This document shows, piece after piece, positions 15,257 through 23,256 of a stretch of DNA of 64,000 nucleotides. The DNA is from Amycolatopsis orientalis DSM 43388 (GTDB lineage: Bacteria > Actinomycetota > Actinomycetes > Mycobacteriales > Pseudonocardiaceae). Location of the stretch: positions 62,001 to 126,000 of the forward strand of contig NZ_ASXG01000094.1 of assembly GCF_000411975.1 (NCBI RefSeq), read 5' to 3'. Under the pieces are notes generated by a model. The model did not search any database. It was given only the letters and a program-made list of their open reading frames with translations, and had not been told where the DNA came from. Made by a program: the position numbers and the translations under genes. Numbering within the stretch: position 1 is the first letter of the stretch; each line of letters begins with the position of its first letter.

Positions 15257-16689
15257 TGGGCGTACCTGGCCTTCCAGTGCTCGTTCATCGGGTAGAGGCC
15301 GTCGACGCTCTCGCCGTTCGCGACCTGCTCGGCGATGAACGTTTCCTGGCGTTCCTGTTCGATTGCGGCGTCCGCGATTTTTTCTACCAGGTGCGGCGGA
15401 ATGACCAGGACGCCGTCGGAATCGCCGACGATCACGTCGCCCGGCTGCACGGTCGCGCCGCCGCACGCGACGGTGACGTCGATGTCCCACGGAACGTGGC
15501 GGCGGCCGAGCACCGCCGGGTGCGGGCCGGAGTGGTAGGTCGGGATGTCCAGCGCGGCCACCGCCGCCAGGTCGCGCACGCCGCCGTCGGTGACGATCCC
15601 CGCCGCGCCGCGGACCTGGGCGCGCAGGGCGAGGATGTCGCCGATCGTGCCGGTTCCCTTTTCGCCGCGGGCTTCCATCACCAGGACGTCGCCGGGGTTG
15701 AGCGAGTCGATGGCGCGTTTCTGGGCGTTGAAGCCGCCGCCGTGGGATTTGAAGAGGTCCTCGCGGAAGGGGACGTAGCGGAGCGTCCTGGCCCGGCCGA
15801 CGAGTTTCTTCTCCGGGCGGGTGGAACCGAGACCGTCGATGGAGACGTGGTTGTAGCCGTTTTTGCGCAGCTGGGCGGAAAGCGTTGCCGTGCCGACGCT
15901 GGCGAGCTTGGTCTTGAGTTCCTCGGTGAGCTCGAATTCCGCCGGAAGTCCCGCGGATTCCCGGTCGCCGTAAGCCTGTTCGCGCTGCTTGTCGTCGATT
16001 TTGGGCTGAGCGCTGAAGTCTGGGAGCGGGGTGGTGCCTTCGACGACCGGCGTGACCAGCCGCCCGGTCGTCTTCTCGCCGCAGCTGACCTCGACCTCGA
16101 CCACGTCGCCCGGCTGCACGACGGACGATCCCGCCGGGGTGCCGGTGAGAATGACGTCGCCGGGTTCGAGGGTGCTCAGCTGCGAGAGGTCGGCGACGAG
16201 GGTGCCGAAGCCGAAGATGAGGTCTTCGGTGGTGTCGTCCTGGACGAGTTCGCCGTTGACCCAGGTGCGGACGCGGAGTTTCTCGGGATCGACCTCCGCG
16301 GCCGGAATCGTGGCGGGCCCGAGCGGGGTGAAACCGTCGCCGCCCTTGGAGCGGAGGTTCGACCCGCCGTCGGCGTGCCGCAGATCGTATACGCCGAAGT
16401 CGTTGGCGGCGGTGATGCTCTCGACGCAGTCCCAGCCCTGGTCCGGGGTGACGCGGCGGGCCTGCTTGCCGATGATCAGGGCGATTTCGCCTTCGAAGGC
16501 AAGGAGTTCGGTGCCCGCCGGGCGTTCGATGGGGGTGCCGGAGGAGCTGATCGAGGTGGCCGGCTTGACGAAGTAGGAGGGCTTCGCCGGAATCCGGCCG
16601 CGTTGCTTCGCGCGGGACGGGTAGTTCAAATGAAGCGCGATGACCTTGCCCGGCCGCTCCGGCGGGGTGGTGCTCGATGCGGGACTCAT
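15244..16689 (-). CDS. Fumarylacetoacetate hydrolase-family domain fused to RraA-like domain
   Basis: A 481-residue two-domain protein. Residues about 15-235 are FAH family (ELLAFEGEIALIIGK, ESITAANDFGVYDLR, DVILTGTPAGS), the family of HpaG, which decarboxylates and isomerises the tricarboxylate in homoprotocatechuate breakdown. Residues about 260-460 are RraA-like, with the metal/carboxylate motif IVTDGGVRDL. RraA-fold enzymes include 4-carboxy-4-hydroxy-2-oxoadipate aldolases and oxaloacetate decarboxylases, so this half could be the decarboxylase while the FAH half is the isomerase. It is the first gene of the operon; the start follows no strong ribosome site. Confidence 0.88.
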   Translation of the reverse strand: MSPASSTTPPERPGKVIALHLNYPSRAKQRGRIPAKPSYFVKPATSISSSGTPIERPAGTELLAFEGEIALIIGKQARRVTPDQGWDCVESITAANDFGVYDLRHADGGSNLRSKGGDGFTPLGPATIPAAEVDPEKLRVRTWVNGELVQDDTTEDLIFGFGTLVADLSQLSTLEPGDVILTGTPAGSSVVQPGDVVEVEVSCGEKTTGRLVTPVVEGTTPLPDFSAQPKIDDKQREQAYGDRESAGLPAEFELTEELKTKLASVGTATLSAQLRKNGYNHVSIDGLGSTRPEKKLVGRARTLRYVPFREDLFKSHGGGFNAQKRAIDSLNPGDVLVMEARGEKGTGTIGDILALRAQVRGAAGIVTDGGVRDLAAVAALDIPTYHSGPHPAVLGRRHVPWDIDVTVACGGATVQPGDVIVGDSDGVLVIPPHLVEKIADAAIEQERQETFIAEQVANGESVDGLYPMNEHWKARYAQWRP

Positions 16690-16726
16690 GGGGGTTGACC
16701 TGCCCGGATGTCGTCGGGAGAGGAAG

Positions 16727-16742
16727 ATATCTCAAAAGATAT
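16727..16742. promoter_or_regulatory. Candidate GntR operator upstream of catabolic operon
   Basis: ATATCT-CAAA-AGATAT is a perfect 6-base inverted repeat in an AT-rich patch 38 bases upstream of the first gene (start 16689). It stands out from the local GC-rich sequence. Short AT-rich palindromes are usual for FCD-type GntR repressors, and the operon encodes one. Confidence 0.5.
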
Positions 16743-16925
16743 ACGATTCTGGCGGGTTGGGGCAAGGGCTGGATTCAGTCTTTGCGTGGCAACGGAAGCG
16801 GCGGCGTACCTGCTGGTCAGACGTCTCCATTCGGCGCAGGCCGGTTGCCGCCCGCTGACACTCGGCCGGTGCCGCCACTACAGTGACGGCACGAACACGC
16901 ATAGTCGCGCGGGCGGGAGGTGAGG

Positions 16926-17603
16926 ATGTCCGGTCACTCCGACGCGTCCAACGTCGTCCAGGCCCTCGTGCGGCTCGACGACGTGCGGGAGCGATTGCCG
17001 GATCTGGTGTTCGTGCTGGTCACGCTCGGAACCGGGGAGCAGCCGGGCGAGCTTGAGGTCCGTCGGACCACGCGGAACGAGTTCGCGGTCGCGGCGTACT
17101 CGTCCCTGGATCGGCTGGTCGAGGCGTGCGGGAGCGGGCAGCCGTGGGCGCGGGTCACCCGGGACCGGCTGCTTGAGGTATGCCGCGAGCTGGGGATCGG
17201 CGTCGTCGTGTTCGATGCCGTACTCGACCTCGTGCCGCGGTATCCGGAGGTCGACAGCCGGGAGCAGCCTCCGCTGGAGCCAGCCGAGCCGCTGGCCGAA
17301 CCGGACGGCCGGCTGTACGTGCCGTCGCGCCCGGTCCGGGCCGGTCGCCAGATGGTGGAGCTGGAATTGCAGCCGGTTCGCAACGGCCGTCCGGTGTTGC
17401 TGGCCTACACGTCGCCCGAGCTGCTGGCCGCTGGGTGCGGACCGTATCAACCGTGGGTCGCGGTCGAGAGCGCTGATCTCGAAGCCGTCGCGGACGAGGC
17501 GGGAGCGCACGGGGTGTTGCTCAATCCCGTGCTCGCTGAAGAGTCCCGGCATGCCGCGCCCGTGCGGGACTGGACGTCTCGGGCCGAGATCGGAGGGGAG
17601 TAG
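16926..17603 (+). CDS. Duplicated SseB/SAV_915-like protein of an ESX locus
   Basis: A soluble protein of 225 residues with two similar halves. SLDRLVEACGSGQPW in the first half aligns with SPELLAAGCGPYQPW in the second, each followed by an acidic helix and a GVVVFDAVLD / GVLLNPVLAE strand. This is the pattern of SseB-like/SAV_915 proteins often found beside type VII secretion substrates. ATG 16926 has GGGAGG 5 bases upstream, better than GTG 16920. It is the first of four closely spaced genes. A chaperone or adaptor role for the WXG proteins is inference. Confidence 0.75.
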   Translation: MSGHSDASNVVQALVRLDDVRERLPDLVFVLVTLGTGEQPGELEVRRTTRNEFAVAAYSSLDRLVEACGSGQPWARVTRDRLLEVCRELGIGVVVFDAVLDLVPRYPEVDSREQPPLEPAEPLAEPDGRLYVPSRPVRAGRQMVELELQPVRNGRPVLLAYTSPELLAAGCGPYQPWVAVESADLEAVADEAGAHGVLLNPVLAEESRHAAPVRDWTSRAEIGGE

Positions 17604-17605
17604 GC

Positions 17606-17953
17606 ATGTCCGCGCCGTATGGGGATGCGACCGGCTACAGCTTCACCGAGGGAGCGCTCAACAGCATCGTCGGCCAGCTCCGCGAAGGCGAGAAGGCCCT
17701 CGACGACGTGACCTCGAAGGTCGTGCGCGGAGTCGATGCGGGTGCGTCGTCCGCGATCGTCGGCACCGTGCTGGACGATCTCGTCAAGTTGGGCGTCGGA
17801 GCGGCTGGTGCGGCTGGTGGCGCGGCGGAGAAGGTGCATGCCGCCAACGGCGCCTACGACGATATCGAAAACACCCATGCCGGCCAGCTCAAGCTCAACG
17901 GCAAACACGCCGACGATCCTGATACGCAGCGGGAATCGCACGTCCACGGCTGA
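17606..17953 (+). CDS. Small ESX-associated helical protein, 115 aa
   Basis: This 115-residue protein begins two bases after the preceding stop. It starts with GYSFTEGALNSIVGQLREGEKALDDV, a helix like the first helix of WXG100-related secretion partners, then has a Gly/Ala-rich middle (GVGAAGAAGGAAEKV) and a charged tail. It lacks a clear WxG turn. Short proteins of this kind commonly pair with the longer WXG protein encoded next. No signal peptide is present. The assignment comes mainly from size, composition and neighbours. Confidence 0.65.
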   Translation: MSAPYGDATGYSFTEGALNSIVGQLREGEKALDDVTSKVVRGVDAGASSAIVGTVLDDLVKLGVGAAGAAGGAAEKVHAANGAYDDIENTHAGQLKLNGKHADDPDTQRESHVHG

Positions 17954-17966
17954 AGGGGAGGTCAGC

Positions 17967-19214
17967 ATGGGGCAGGCGCTCAACACCACCGTCAACGGTT
18001 CGTCCGGCACGTGCGTCGCCGCCGCGGACTGGCTGCGCACCGTTGCCGAGGCCGGGCATCGGGCGGCGGGCAATGTCCGGGCCGCGCGCAGCGGTGCGGA
18101 GGCGGGCTGGCACGGACCTTCCAGCCAGGCCTTCCAAGAATCGATCGCGAATATCGACGTCGCCGCGGACGACATGGCCAACTGGGCCGCGACCGCCGAG
18201 CGAGGCCTGCGCGAGTTCGCGTCGTCGCTGGACGCGGTGACCGCCCGGATGAACGAGGCTCTCGCCCAAGCCCGCGCGGCCGGGCTGCGGGTCGACGGCC
18301 CGTTCATCGTCGAGCCGGACCCGATCCCCGCGAACAAGCCCGGCACCCCGGTCGAGGTGTGCACCGCCGGCGGCGCGACCCGGGCGGTCGGCACCTACCA
18401 GGGCGACATCAAGCAGTACAACACCCTCGTCTTCCAGTACAACGGCAAAGTGGCTGCCTACAACGAGTGCAAGGCGATCGTCGACGCCGCGCGCACCGCC
18501 GAAGGCAACGCGCACCAGGCACTCCGCCACGCCCTCCAGCCGCCGTCGGGCCGGCTCGACATCGATGCCTACGCGGTGGGAACAACGACCATCGCCCGGG
18601 TCAACGGCTACATCAGCTCCTTTGAAAACCCGCGCAAGGAAGCACTCCTCAACGCTCAGCGCTCCGCGGCCAGCGCACAGTTCTTCGACGACTGGGCCCA
18701 CGGCACGCGCATCAACCTGACCGCGCTCAACAAGGAAGACCTCGCGTGGGCGGCTGGCAAGGCACGGGACAACAAGGCTGCGTACGAAACCCGGGCGCAG
18801 CAGTTCCAGCAGTACGTCGACAAGGTTCCGGAGCCGGTGCGCAAAGCAATTGCCGCCTACCCTGGAAAAGGCAAATACCACGTCCTTCCGGAGGAAGCAG
18901 GGGCAAGCCTGAAAGCCGGGCAAAAGCTGCTCAAGGGAATGCCGTATGTCGGTAGCACGCTCACCGTGATCAACGAGGCTGCCGGTGCAATGAGCGGCGA
19001 GCAGTCCTGGGGGAAAGCTGTCGCAGATTCGGGCGGCTTGATCGTCGGAGGCGCAGCGGGTGCGGCACTTGCGAGCGCAGGCGCGGGCGCGGCCAGCGGC
19101 GCTCTTTTCGGCTCGCCGTTAGGGCCGGTCGGCTCTTTCGTGGTAGGCACGGTCGGCGGAATCGCCGGCGCGGTCGGGGGTCAAGCTGTCGCTGACTGGC
19201 TCGTGCCGAAATAA
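17967..19214 (+). CDS. WXG-domain protein with C-terminal glycine-zipper region (candidate ESX effector)
   Basis: A 415-residue protein. The N-terminal 110 residues form a WXG100-like helical hairpin with the W48-H49-G50 turn (EAGWHGPSSQAF). A long helical middle follows. The last 75 residues are hydrophobic and glycine-rich, with repeated GxxxG spacing (GGLIVGGAAGAALASAGAGA; GTVGGIAGAVGG), like membrane-inserting glycine-zipper toxins. Start ATG 17967 has GGGGAGG 5-11 bases upstream. Size and layout fit a type VII effector or polymorphic toxin, with the next gene as possible immunity protein. No known toxin active site is visible. Confidence 0.75.
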   Translation: MGQALNTTVNGSSGTCVAAADWLRTVAEAGHRAAGNVRAARSGAEAGWHGPSSQAFQESIANIDVAADDMANWAATAERGLREFASSLDAVTARMNEALAQARAAGLRVDGPFIVEPDPIPANKPGTPVEVCTAGGATRAVGTYQGDIKQYNTLVFQYNGKVAAYNECKAIVDAARTAEGNAHQALRHALQPPSGRLDIDAYAVGTTTIARVNGYISSFENPRKEALLNAQRSAASAQFFDDWAHGTRINLTALNKEDLAWAAGKARDNKAAYETRAQQFQQYVDKVPEPVRKAIAAYPGKGKYHVLPEEAGASLKAGQKLLKGMPYVGSTLTVINEAAGAMSGEQSWGKAVADSGGLIVGGAAGAALASAGAGAASGALFGSPLGPVGSFVVGTVGGIAGAVGGQAVADWLVPK

Positions 19215-19232
19215 TCCGAGGAGCCGGATCCG

Positions 19233-19946
19233 ATGACCGACGCAGCAGAGGCGGATGACGCCATGATCGACGCACTTCCACCGCGACCGGACAGAGAGAC
19301 GGGCGAACCGTTCCCTCCGCCCGGTCTCAGTTACTTTCGCGGCGAGGAAGCAGCTTCGGAGCAGGACGTCCGCCGGGAGAGCCGGCTCGCGGACCGGCCG
19401 GACCCGCCGCCGGGCCTGGGGCCTGCGCTTGCCTGGCATCGGGAGAGCCGCCGCGGGAAAATCGCGCTCATCCTGACCAGCGCTATCATCCTGATCGTCG
19501 GGGCCATTGTCATTTCCTTGTTCCACCGGGGCGGGATCGGGATCCTCACGGCGTGGCCCATCTGGGCGATTGTCGCCGTAGGCGTTCTCCTGATTTCCAG
19601 TCCGTTCAGTTACTTCACCTACGCGGCCGGCGCAGACTGGTTGATGGTCGAGCGCAGCCGGTGGGGAGTGAAGAGCCGGGCCTGGGTGGATACCTATGAA
19701 CTGACGAAGATAGACGCTGCGTACGGCGGGACGACCTTCCATTTGTGGCTGTACGACAAGGACATGGGCATCACCCGCAGCAGCGAAGAACTCCAGCGCG
19801 ATCGCCGGATCTGGGACCTGGTGTACAACGGGATCCTGCACTCGGTGGCCGGCGGTGCCCAAGTCAGCCCTCAGGCGATCGGCATTCTCCAGCTCAACAA
19901 GACACCAGCTCTCAAGATCCGGGACTCTGGCGACACCGGCCGGTAG
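19233..19946 (+). CDS. Two-helix membrane protein, possible immunity partner
   Basis: A 237-residue protein: a Pro-rich cytoplasmic N-terminus (1-75), membrane helices at about 77-97 and 104-125, then a C-terminal domain of about 110 residues (WLMVERSRWGVKSRAWVDTY onward) with a PH-like strand pattern. It starts 18 bases after the WXG gene. A membrane protein encoded directly after a membrane-active toxin candidate is a common effector-immunity arrangement. The function is not established and the protein could equally be a secretion accessory. Confidence 0.6.
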   Translation: MTDAAEADDAMIDALPPRPDRETGEPFPPPGLSYFRGEEAASEQDVRRESRLADRPDPPPGLGPALAWHRESRRGKIALILTSAIILIVGAIVISLFHRGGIGILTAWPIWAIVAVGVLLISSPFSYFTYAAGADWLMVERSRWGVKSRAWVDTYELTKIDAAYGGTTFHLWLYDKDMGITRSSEELQRDRRIWDLVYNGILHSVAGGAQVSPQAIGILQLNKTPALKIRDSGDTGR

Positions 19947-19957
19947 CTGCGCCCGCT

Positions 19958-21025
19958 CTAGGCCTCCCAGCGCGTCAACGGAAGCGCCGGAACCCGGTGG
20001 CCCCGATGCCCGACCATCTCTTCATTCGCCACCAACGCGTTCAGCACCGCTTCCTCCACCGCCTGCACCACCGCTTCGAAGAACGGGTCGATCGCTCCCC
20101 ACGGCACGAACCGCATGGTCTCGTACGGTGCATCGTCCGGCCGGGGGAAATGGCTGGTCAACGCGCCCGCGTTGGCCGTGCTGAAGGCCAGGAACAGATC
20201 TCCCGAGAAGTGCGACCCGGTGGTGCCGGTGCGGGCGAGGCCCAGCGGTACGCGGCGGGCCAGGGCAGTGCACTGGCCGGGCAGCAGAGGCGCATCGGTG
20301 CCGATCACGACGATCACCGAACCGGCGCCCGCCGGGGCGAGCCAGCTGGTATCGGCCATCGGGTTGTCGTCGGCGAGTTCGGCGCCCAGGTGCGAACCGG
20401 CCACGGTGAGTTCCGAGCGGCTGCCGAAGTTCGCCTGTACCAGGGCGCCGACGGTGTAGCTGTCCGAACCATGCGCGACCACCCGGGACGACGTACCGGT
20501 ACCGCCCTTGAAGCCGTAGCACGTCATCCCAGTGCCGCCGCCGACCGAACCCTCGGCAATGGGACCCGAAACAGCCGCGTCGATGGCGGCGACTGCGTGT
20601 TCGGTCCGGATGGTCGGGGCGTTGACGTCGTTGAGGTAGCCGTCCCACGTTTCCGCGACCACGGGCAGCAGCCATTCCGCCGCGGCGTCCGGGCGTTCGC
20701 GGACGACCCAGTCGATCGCGCCCCGATGGCACTGCCCGACCGAGTGGGTGCTGGTGATCAGCACCGGCAGGGTCAGCGACCCGGTCTCGGCCAGCCAGGC
20801 GCGGCCGGTCATTTCTCCGTTGCCGTTCAACGAAAAGGTGCCCGCCGAGCACGGCACGTCGAACCGGGAACGGCCGCGCGGGAGGATCGCGGTGACGCCG
20901 GTCCGCACCGACGAACCTTCGATCAACGTGGTGTATCCGACCTCGACGCCGGGGATGTCCGTGATCGCGTTATGCGGGCCGGGCTTGCCGCCGAGGGCGA
21001 GACCTAGGTCGCGGGCGCGGGTCAT
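19958..21025 (-). CDS. P1-family peptidase (DmpA-type beta-aminopeptidase)
   Basis: An Ntn-type autoproteolytic hydrolase of 355 residues. Family DmpA cuts itself at a Gly-Ser bond; here Gly235-Ser236 (PAGAGSVIVVIGTDAPL) is the likely site, with Ser236 the nucleophile. Other family marks are ITDIPGVEVGYTT, SVGGGTGMTCYGFKGG and GTTGSHFSGD. Such enzymes release N-terminal D- or beta-amino acids. ATG 21025 overlaps the TetR stop (ATGA), so the regulator and the peptidase are co-transcribed, opposite a divergent amino-acid permease. That suggests linked uptake and processing of unusual amino acids or peptides. Confidence 0.9.
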   Translation of the reverse strand: MTRARDLGLALGGKPGPHNAITDIPGVEVGYTTLIEGSSVRTGVTAILPRGRSRFDVPCSAGTFSLNGNGEMTGRAWLAETGSLTLPVLITSTHSVGQCHRGAIDWVVRERPDAAAEWLLPVVAETWDGYLNDVNAPTIRTEHAVAAIDAAVSGPIAEGSVGGGTGMTCYGFKGGTGTSSRVVAHGSDSYTVGALVQANFGSRSELTVAGSHLGAELADDNPMADTSWLAPAGAGSVIVVIGTDAPLLPGQCTALARRVPLGLARTGTTGSHFSGDLFLAFSTANAGALTSHFPRPDDAPYETMRFVPWGAIDPFFEAVVQAVEEAVLNALVANEEMVGHRGHRVPALPLTRWEA

Positions 21026-21633
21026 GCGGGGTCCTCCAGGGAGCATCGGGTCGAAACGCGGGCGTAGGACAGCACCATCGTCTCGGCGACGGAGCGGTCC
21101 ACCGGCGGCACTGCTTGCGTCAGGTGCAGTCCGTACCCGTCTTCGAGGGTGACGAGGTTGCGGGCGATCGTGACCGGGTCGTCGGTCAGGTCGAAAATCC
21201 CGGTCGCGGCACCGGCTTCCAGGATGCCGACGTACCCGCGGACCTGGCGTTCGTACAGCGCGATGTGCCGCGCGGCGTACGCCGGTTCGCGGCGCGCGAT
21301 GGTGCCGAGTTCATACAGCAGCACGCACAGCTCGTCGTTCTTGCCGTTCGGCAGGCCGCTGCTGATCATCGCGCGCATCCGGGCGCGCGGGTCGGCTTCG
21401 GCGGCGACGGCGGCTTCGCGCGCTACACAGAAGCGTTCGACGGCCTCCTGCTGCACGTCTTCGAGCAGGTCGCTCAGGGAAGGGTAGTAGTACAGCAGGG
21501 AACCCGGCGACATGCCGGCTTGGTCCGCGACGTCGCGCAGCTTCAGGTTCAGCACGCCGCGTTCGACGACCGTGTGCCGCGCCGCCGCGACCAGTTCCGC
21601 CCGCCGCTCGGGGGCCTTGCTCGGTCTTGCCAT
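21022..21633 (-). CDS. TetR-family regulator upstream of P1 peptidase
   Basis: A 203-residue repressor with an N-terminal HTH (LRDVADQAGMSPGSLLYYYPS). The C-terminal helical domain begins near residue 65 and resembles the TetR_C_6/BetI-like group by its YLLG-like CVLLYELGTIARREP helix. It is divergent from the APC permease gene and overlaps the peptidase gene. It probably senses a substrate or product of that pair. Confidence 0.88.
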   Translation of the reverse strand: MARPSKAPERRAELVAAARHTVVERGVLNLKLRDVADQAGMSPGSLLYYYPSLSDLLEDVQQEAVERFCVAREAAVAAEADPRARMRAMISSGLPNGKNDELCVLLYELGTIARREPAYAARHIALYERQVRGYVGILEAGAATGIFDLTDDPVTIARNLVTLEDGYGLHLTQAVPPVDRSVAETMVLSYARVSTRCSLEDPA

Positions 21634-21640
21634 GCCCTGA

Positions 21641-21765
21641 TTCTTTGAACAAAACCCGAAAAACGCAACCCCTGGCGACGCTTGAGCACACCAGACCCTT
21701 GACGTAGCGGGCGTGAAGGCCTTAGCTGAACGCCCGGCTGGTTATTTGAGTTCCATTCAAAGAAC
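21641..21765. promoter_or_regulatory. Inverted TTCTTTGAA / TTCAAAGAA pair in divergent promoter
   Basis: TTCTTTGAA at 21641-21649, next to the TetR start, is the exact reverse complement of TTCAAAGAA at 21756-21764, next to the permease start. The second also forms a local TTTGA-N7-TCAAA palindrome (about 21745-21761). Each divergent gene thus has one copy, as expected for a repressor that controls both. Confidence 0.4.
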
Positions 21766-21789
21766 GCAACGACGTGATGGAGGCCAGCG

Positions 21790-23181
21790 TTGTCCACCCC
21801 AGTCTTGCGCCGCGGGTTGCGCACCCTCGGCATGCTGCTGATCACGCTCTCCGCGATCAGCCCGGCGTCCTCGGTGTTCGTCATCGCGCCGGGTGTCCTC
21901 ACCGGTGCCGGATCGGGCGCTTTCTACGCCTTCCTCGCCGCCGCCGTGGTCGGCGTCTTCATGGCCTTCGTGTACGCCGAACTGGGCTCGGCCTTCCCGA
22001 GCGCGGGCGGCGAGTACACGATCGCCGCCCGCACGCTGGGCAAACTGCCCGGATTCATGGTGCTGGGCATCATGATCGTGACGCAGGTGCTGATCGTGGC
22101 GGTGATCGCGCTCGGCGTCGGCACCTACCTCAGCGTGGTGCTGCCCGGCGTCTCGCCGGCGGTCGTCGCGTCGGTGACGTGCGTGCTCGCCGCGATCGTC
22201 GCGGTGTTCGACATCAAGCTGAACGCCTGGGTCACCGGCGTTTTCCTCGCGGTGGAACTGCTCGCGCTGGCCGTGGTCGCGGTGCTCGGGCTGTCCAGCC
22301 CGGCCCGTCCGTTCACCGACCTGCTGGCGCATCCGGTCGCCCCGGGCGGCGGTCCGGCGACGATCAGCGCGGTGATGATCGCTACCGCGATCGCGATCTT
22401 CGCCTACAACGGCTACGGCTCGGCGGTCTACTTCGGAGAGGAAACCAAGGACGCCGGACGCGGGGTGGCGCGCGCTGTCCTCATGGGACTCGGCGTTACC
22501 GTGCTGGCCGAACTGGTCCCGGTCACCGCGGTGCTGATGGGCGCGCCGGATCTCGGCACTTTGTTCACCTCTCCCAACATGTTGTCCTACTTCGTGCAGG
22601 CTCGCGGCGGCAGCACGCTCGACACGGTGCTGAGCCTCGCGGTCGCGCTCGCCATTATCAACGCGGTCCTCGCCATCGTGCTGATCAGCTCGCGATTGGT
22701 GTTCAGCAGCGGACGCGACCGCGCGTGGCCGAAGGCGATGAACCGCGCGCTCGCCGCGGTGCACCCGAAGTTCGGCACGCCGTGGGTAGCGACGCTGGCG
22801 ACCGGTTTCGTCGCCGCCGCACTGTGCTTTGTGGACCCGCAGATCCTCACGGTCGTGACGAGCACGTCGATCGTCGTGGTCTACGCGGCGTTGTGCCTCG
22901 GTGCGATTTTCGGCCGCCGTTCCGGAGCGACGGCGGGGGCCAAGTACCGGATGCCCGGTTTCCCGATCGCACCGGTGGTCGCGTTGGTCGCGCTGGCCTT
23001 CGTGCTGTACGTGAACGCGACCGACCCGGTGATCGGACGGCCGAGTCTCATCGTCACCGCCGGGATCGCGTTGCTGGCCTTGGGGTACTACCTCGTGGTC
23101 TTGCGCCGGCGGGGCGGCTGGCAGTTGAGCGAGGCGGTGGAGGAGGAGGGCGCGCCCGCGCCGGTGCGGGAGACCTCGTGA
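21790..23181 (+). CDS. APC-superfamily amino acid permease
   Basis: A membrane transporter of 463 residues with about twelve hydrophobic segments. The opening SAISPASSVFVIAPGVL and the FAYNGYGSAVYFGEETKD segment (the TM6 region with its substrate loop) are typical of the APC family. The start is TTG at 21790, with GGAGG 6 bases upstream. It is divergent from the TetR/P1 peptidase pair. It probably imports amino acids or polyamine-like compounds; the exact substrate is unknown. Confidence 0.9.
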   Translation: MSTPVLRRGLRTLGMLLITLSAISPASSVFVIAPGVLTGAGSGAFYAFLAAAVVGVFMAFVYAELGSAFPSAGGEYTIAARTLGKLPGFMVLGIMIVTQVLIVAVIALGVGTYLSVVLPGVSPAVVASVTCVLAAIVAVFDIKLNAWVTGVFLAVELLALAVVAVLGLSSPARPFTDLLAHPVAPGGGPATISAVMIATAIAIFAYNGYGSAVYFGEETKDAGRGVARAVLMGLGVTVLAELVPVTAVLMGAPDLGTLFTSPNMLSYFVQARGGSTLDTVLSLAVALAIINAVLAIVLISSRLVFSSGRDRAWPKAMNRALAAVHPKFGTPWVATLATGFVAAALCFVDPQILTVVTSTSIVVVYAALCLGAIFGRRSGATAGAKYRMPGFPIAPVVALVALAFVLYVNATDPVIGRPSLIVTAGIALLALGYYLVVLRRRGGWQLSEAVEEEGAPAPVRETS

Positions 23182-23190
23182 GCCGCGGCT

Positions 23191-23219
23191 GGACCGTCCA
23201 CTTGAGACGTGGGCGGTCC
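23191..23219 (+). terminator. Hairpin after APC permease
   Basis: Arms at 23191-23201 and 23209-23219 pair with one mismatch around a 7-base loop, 10 bases after the permease stop. It argues that the oxidoreductase gene downstream starts at 23257 and not at the GTG at 23209, which lies inside the stem. Confidence 0.55.
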
Positions 23220-23256
23220 GGTTGTCCTGCCGCGTCCGGTCCGGGATGATGCCCGG

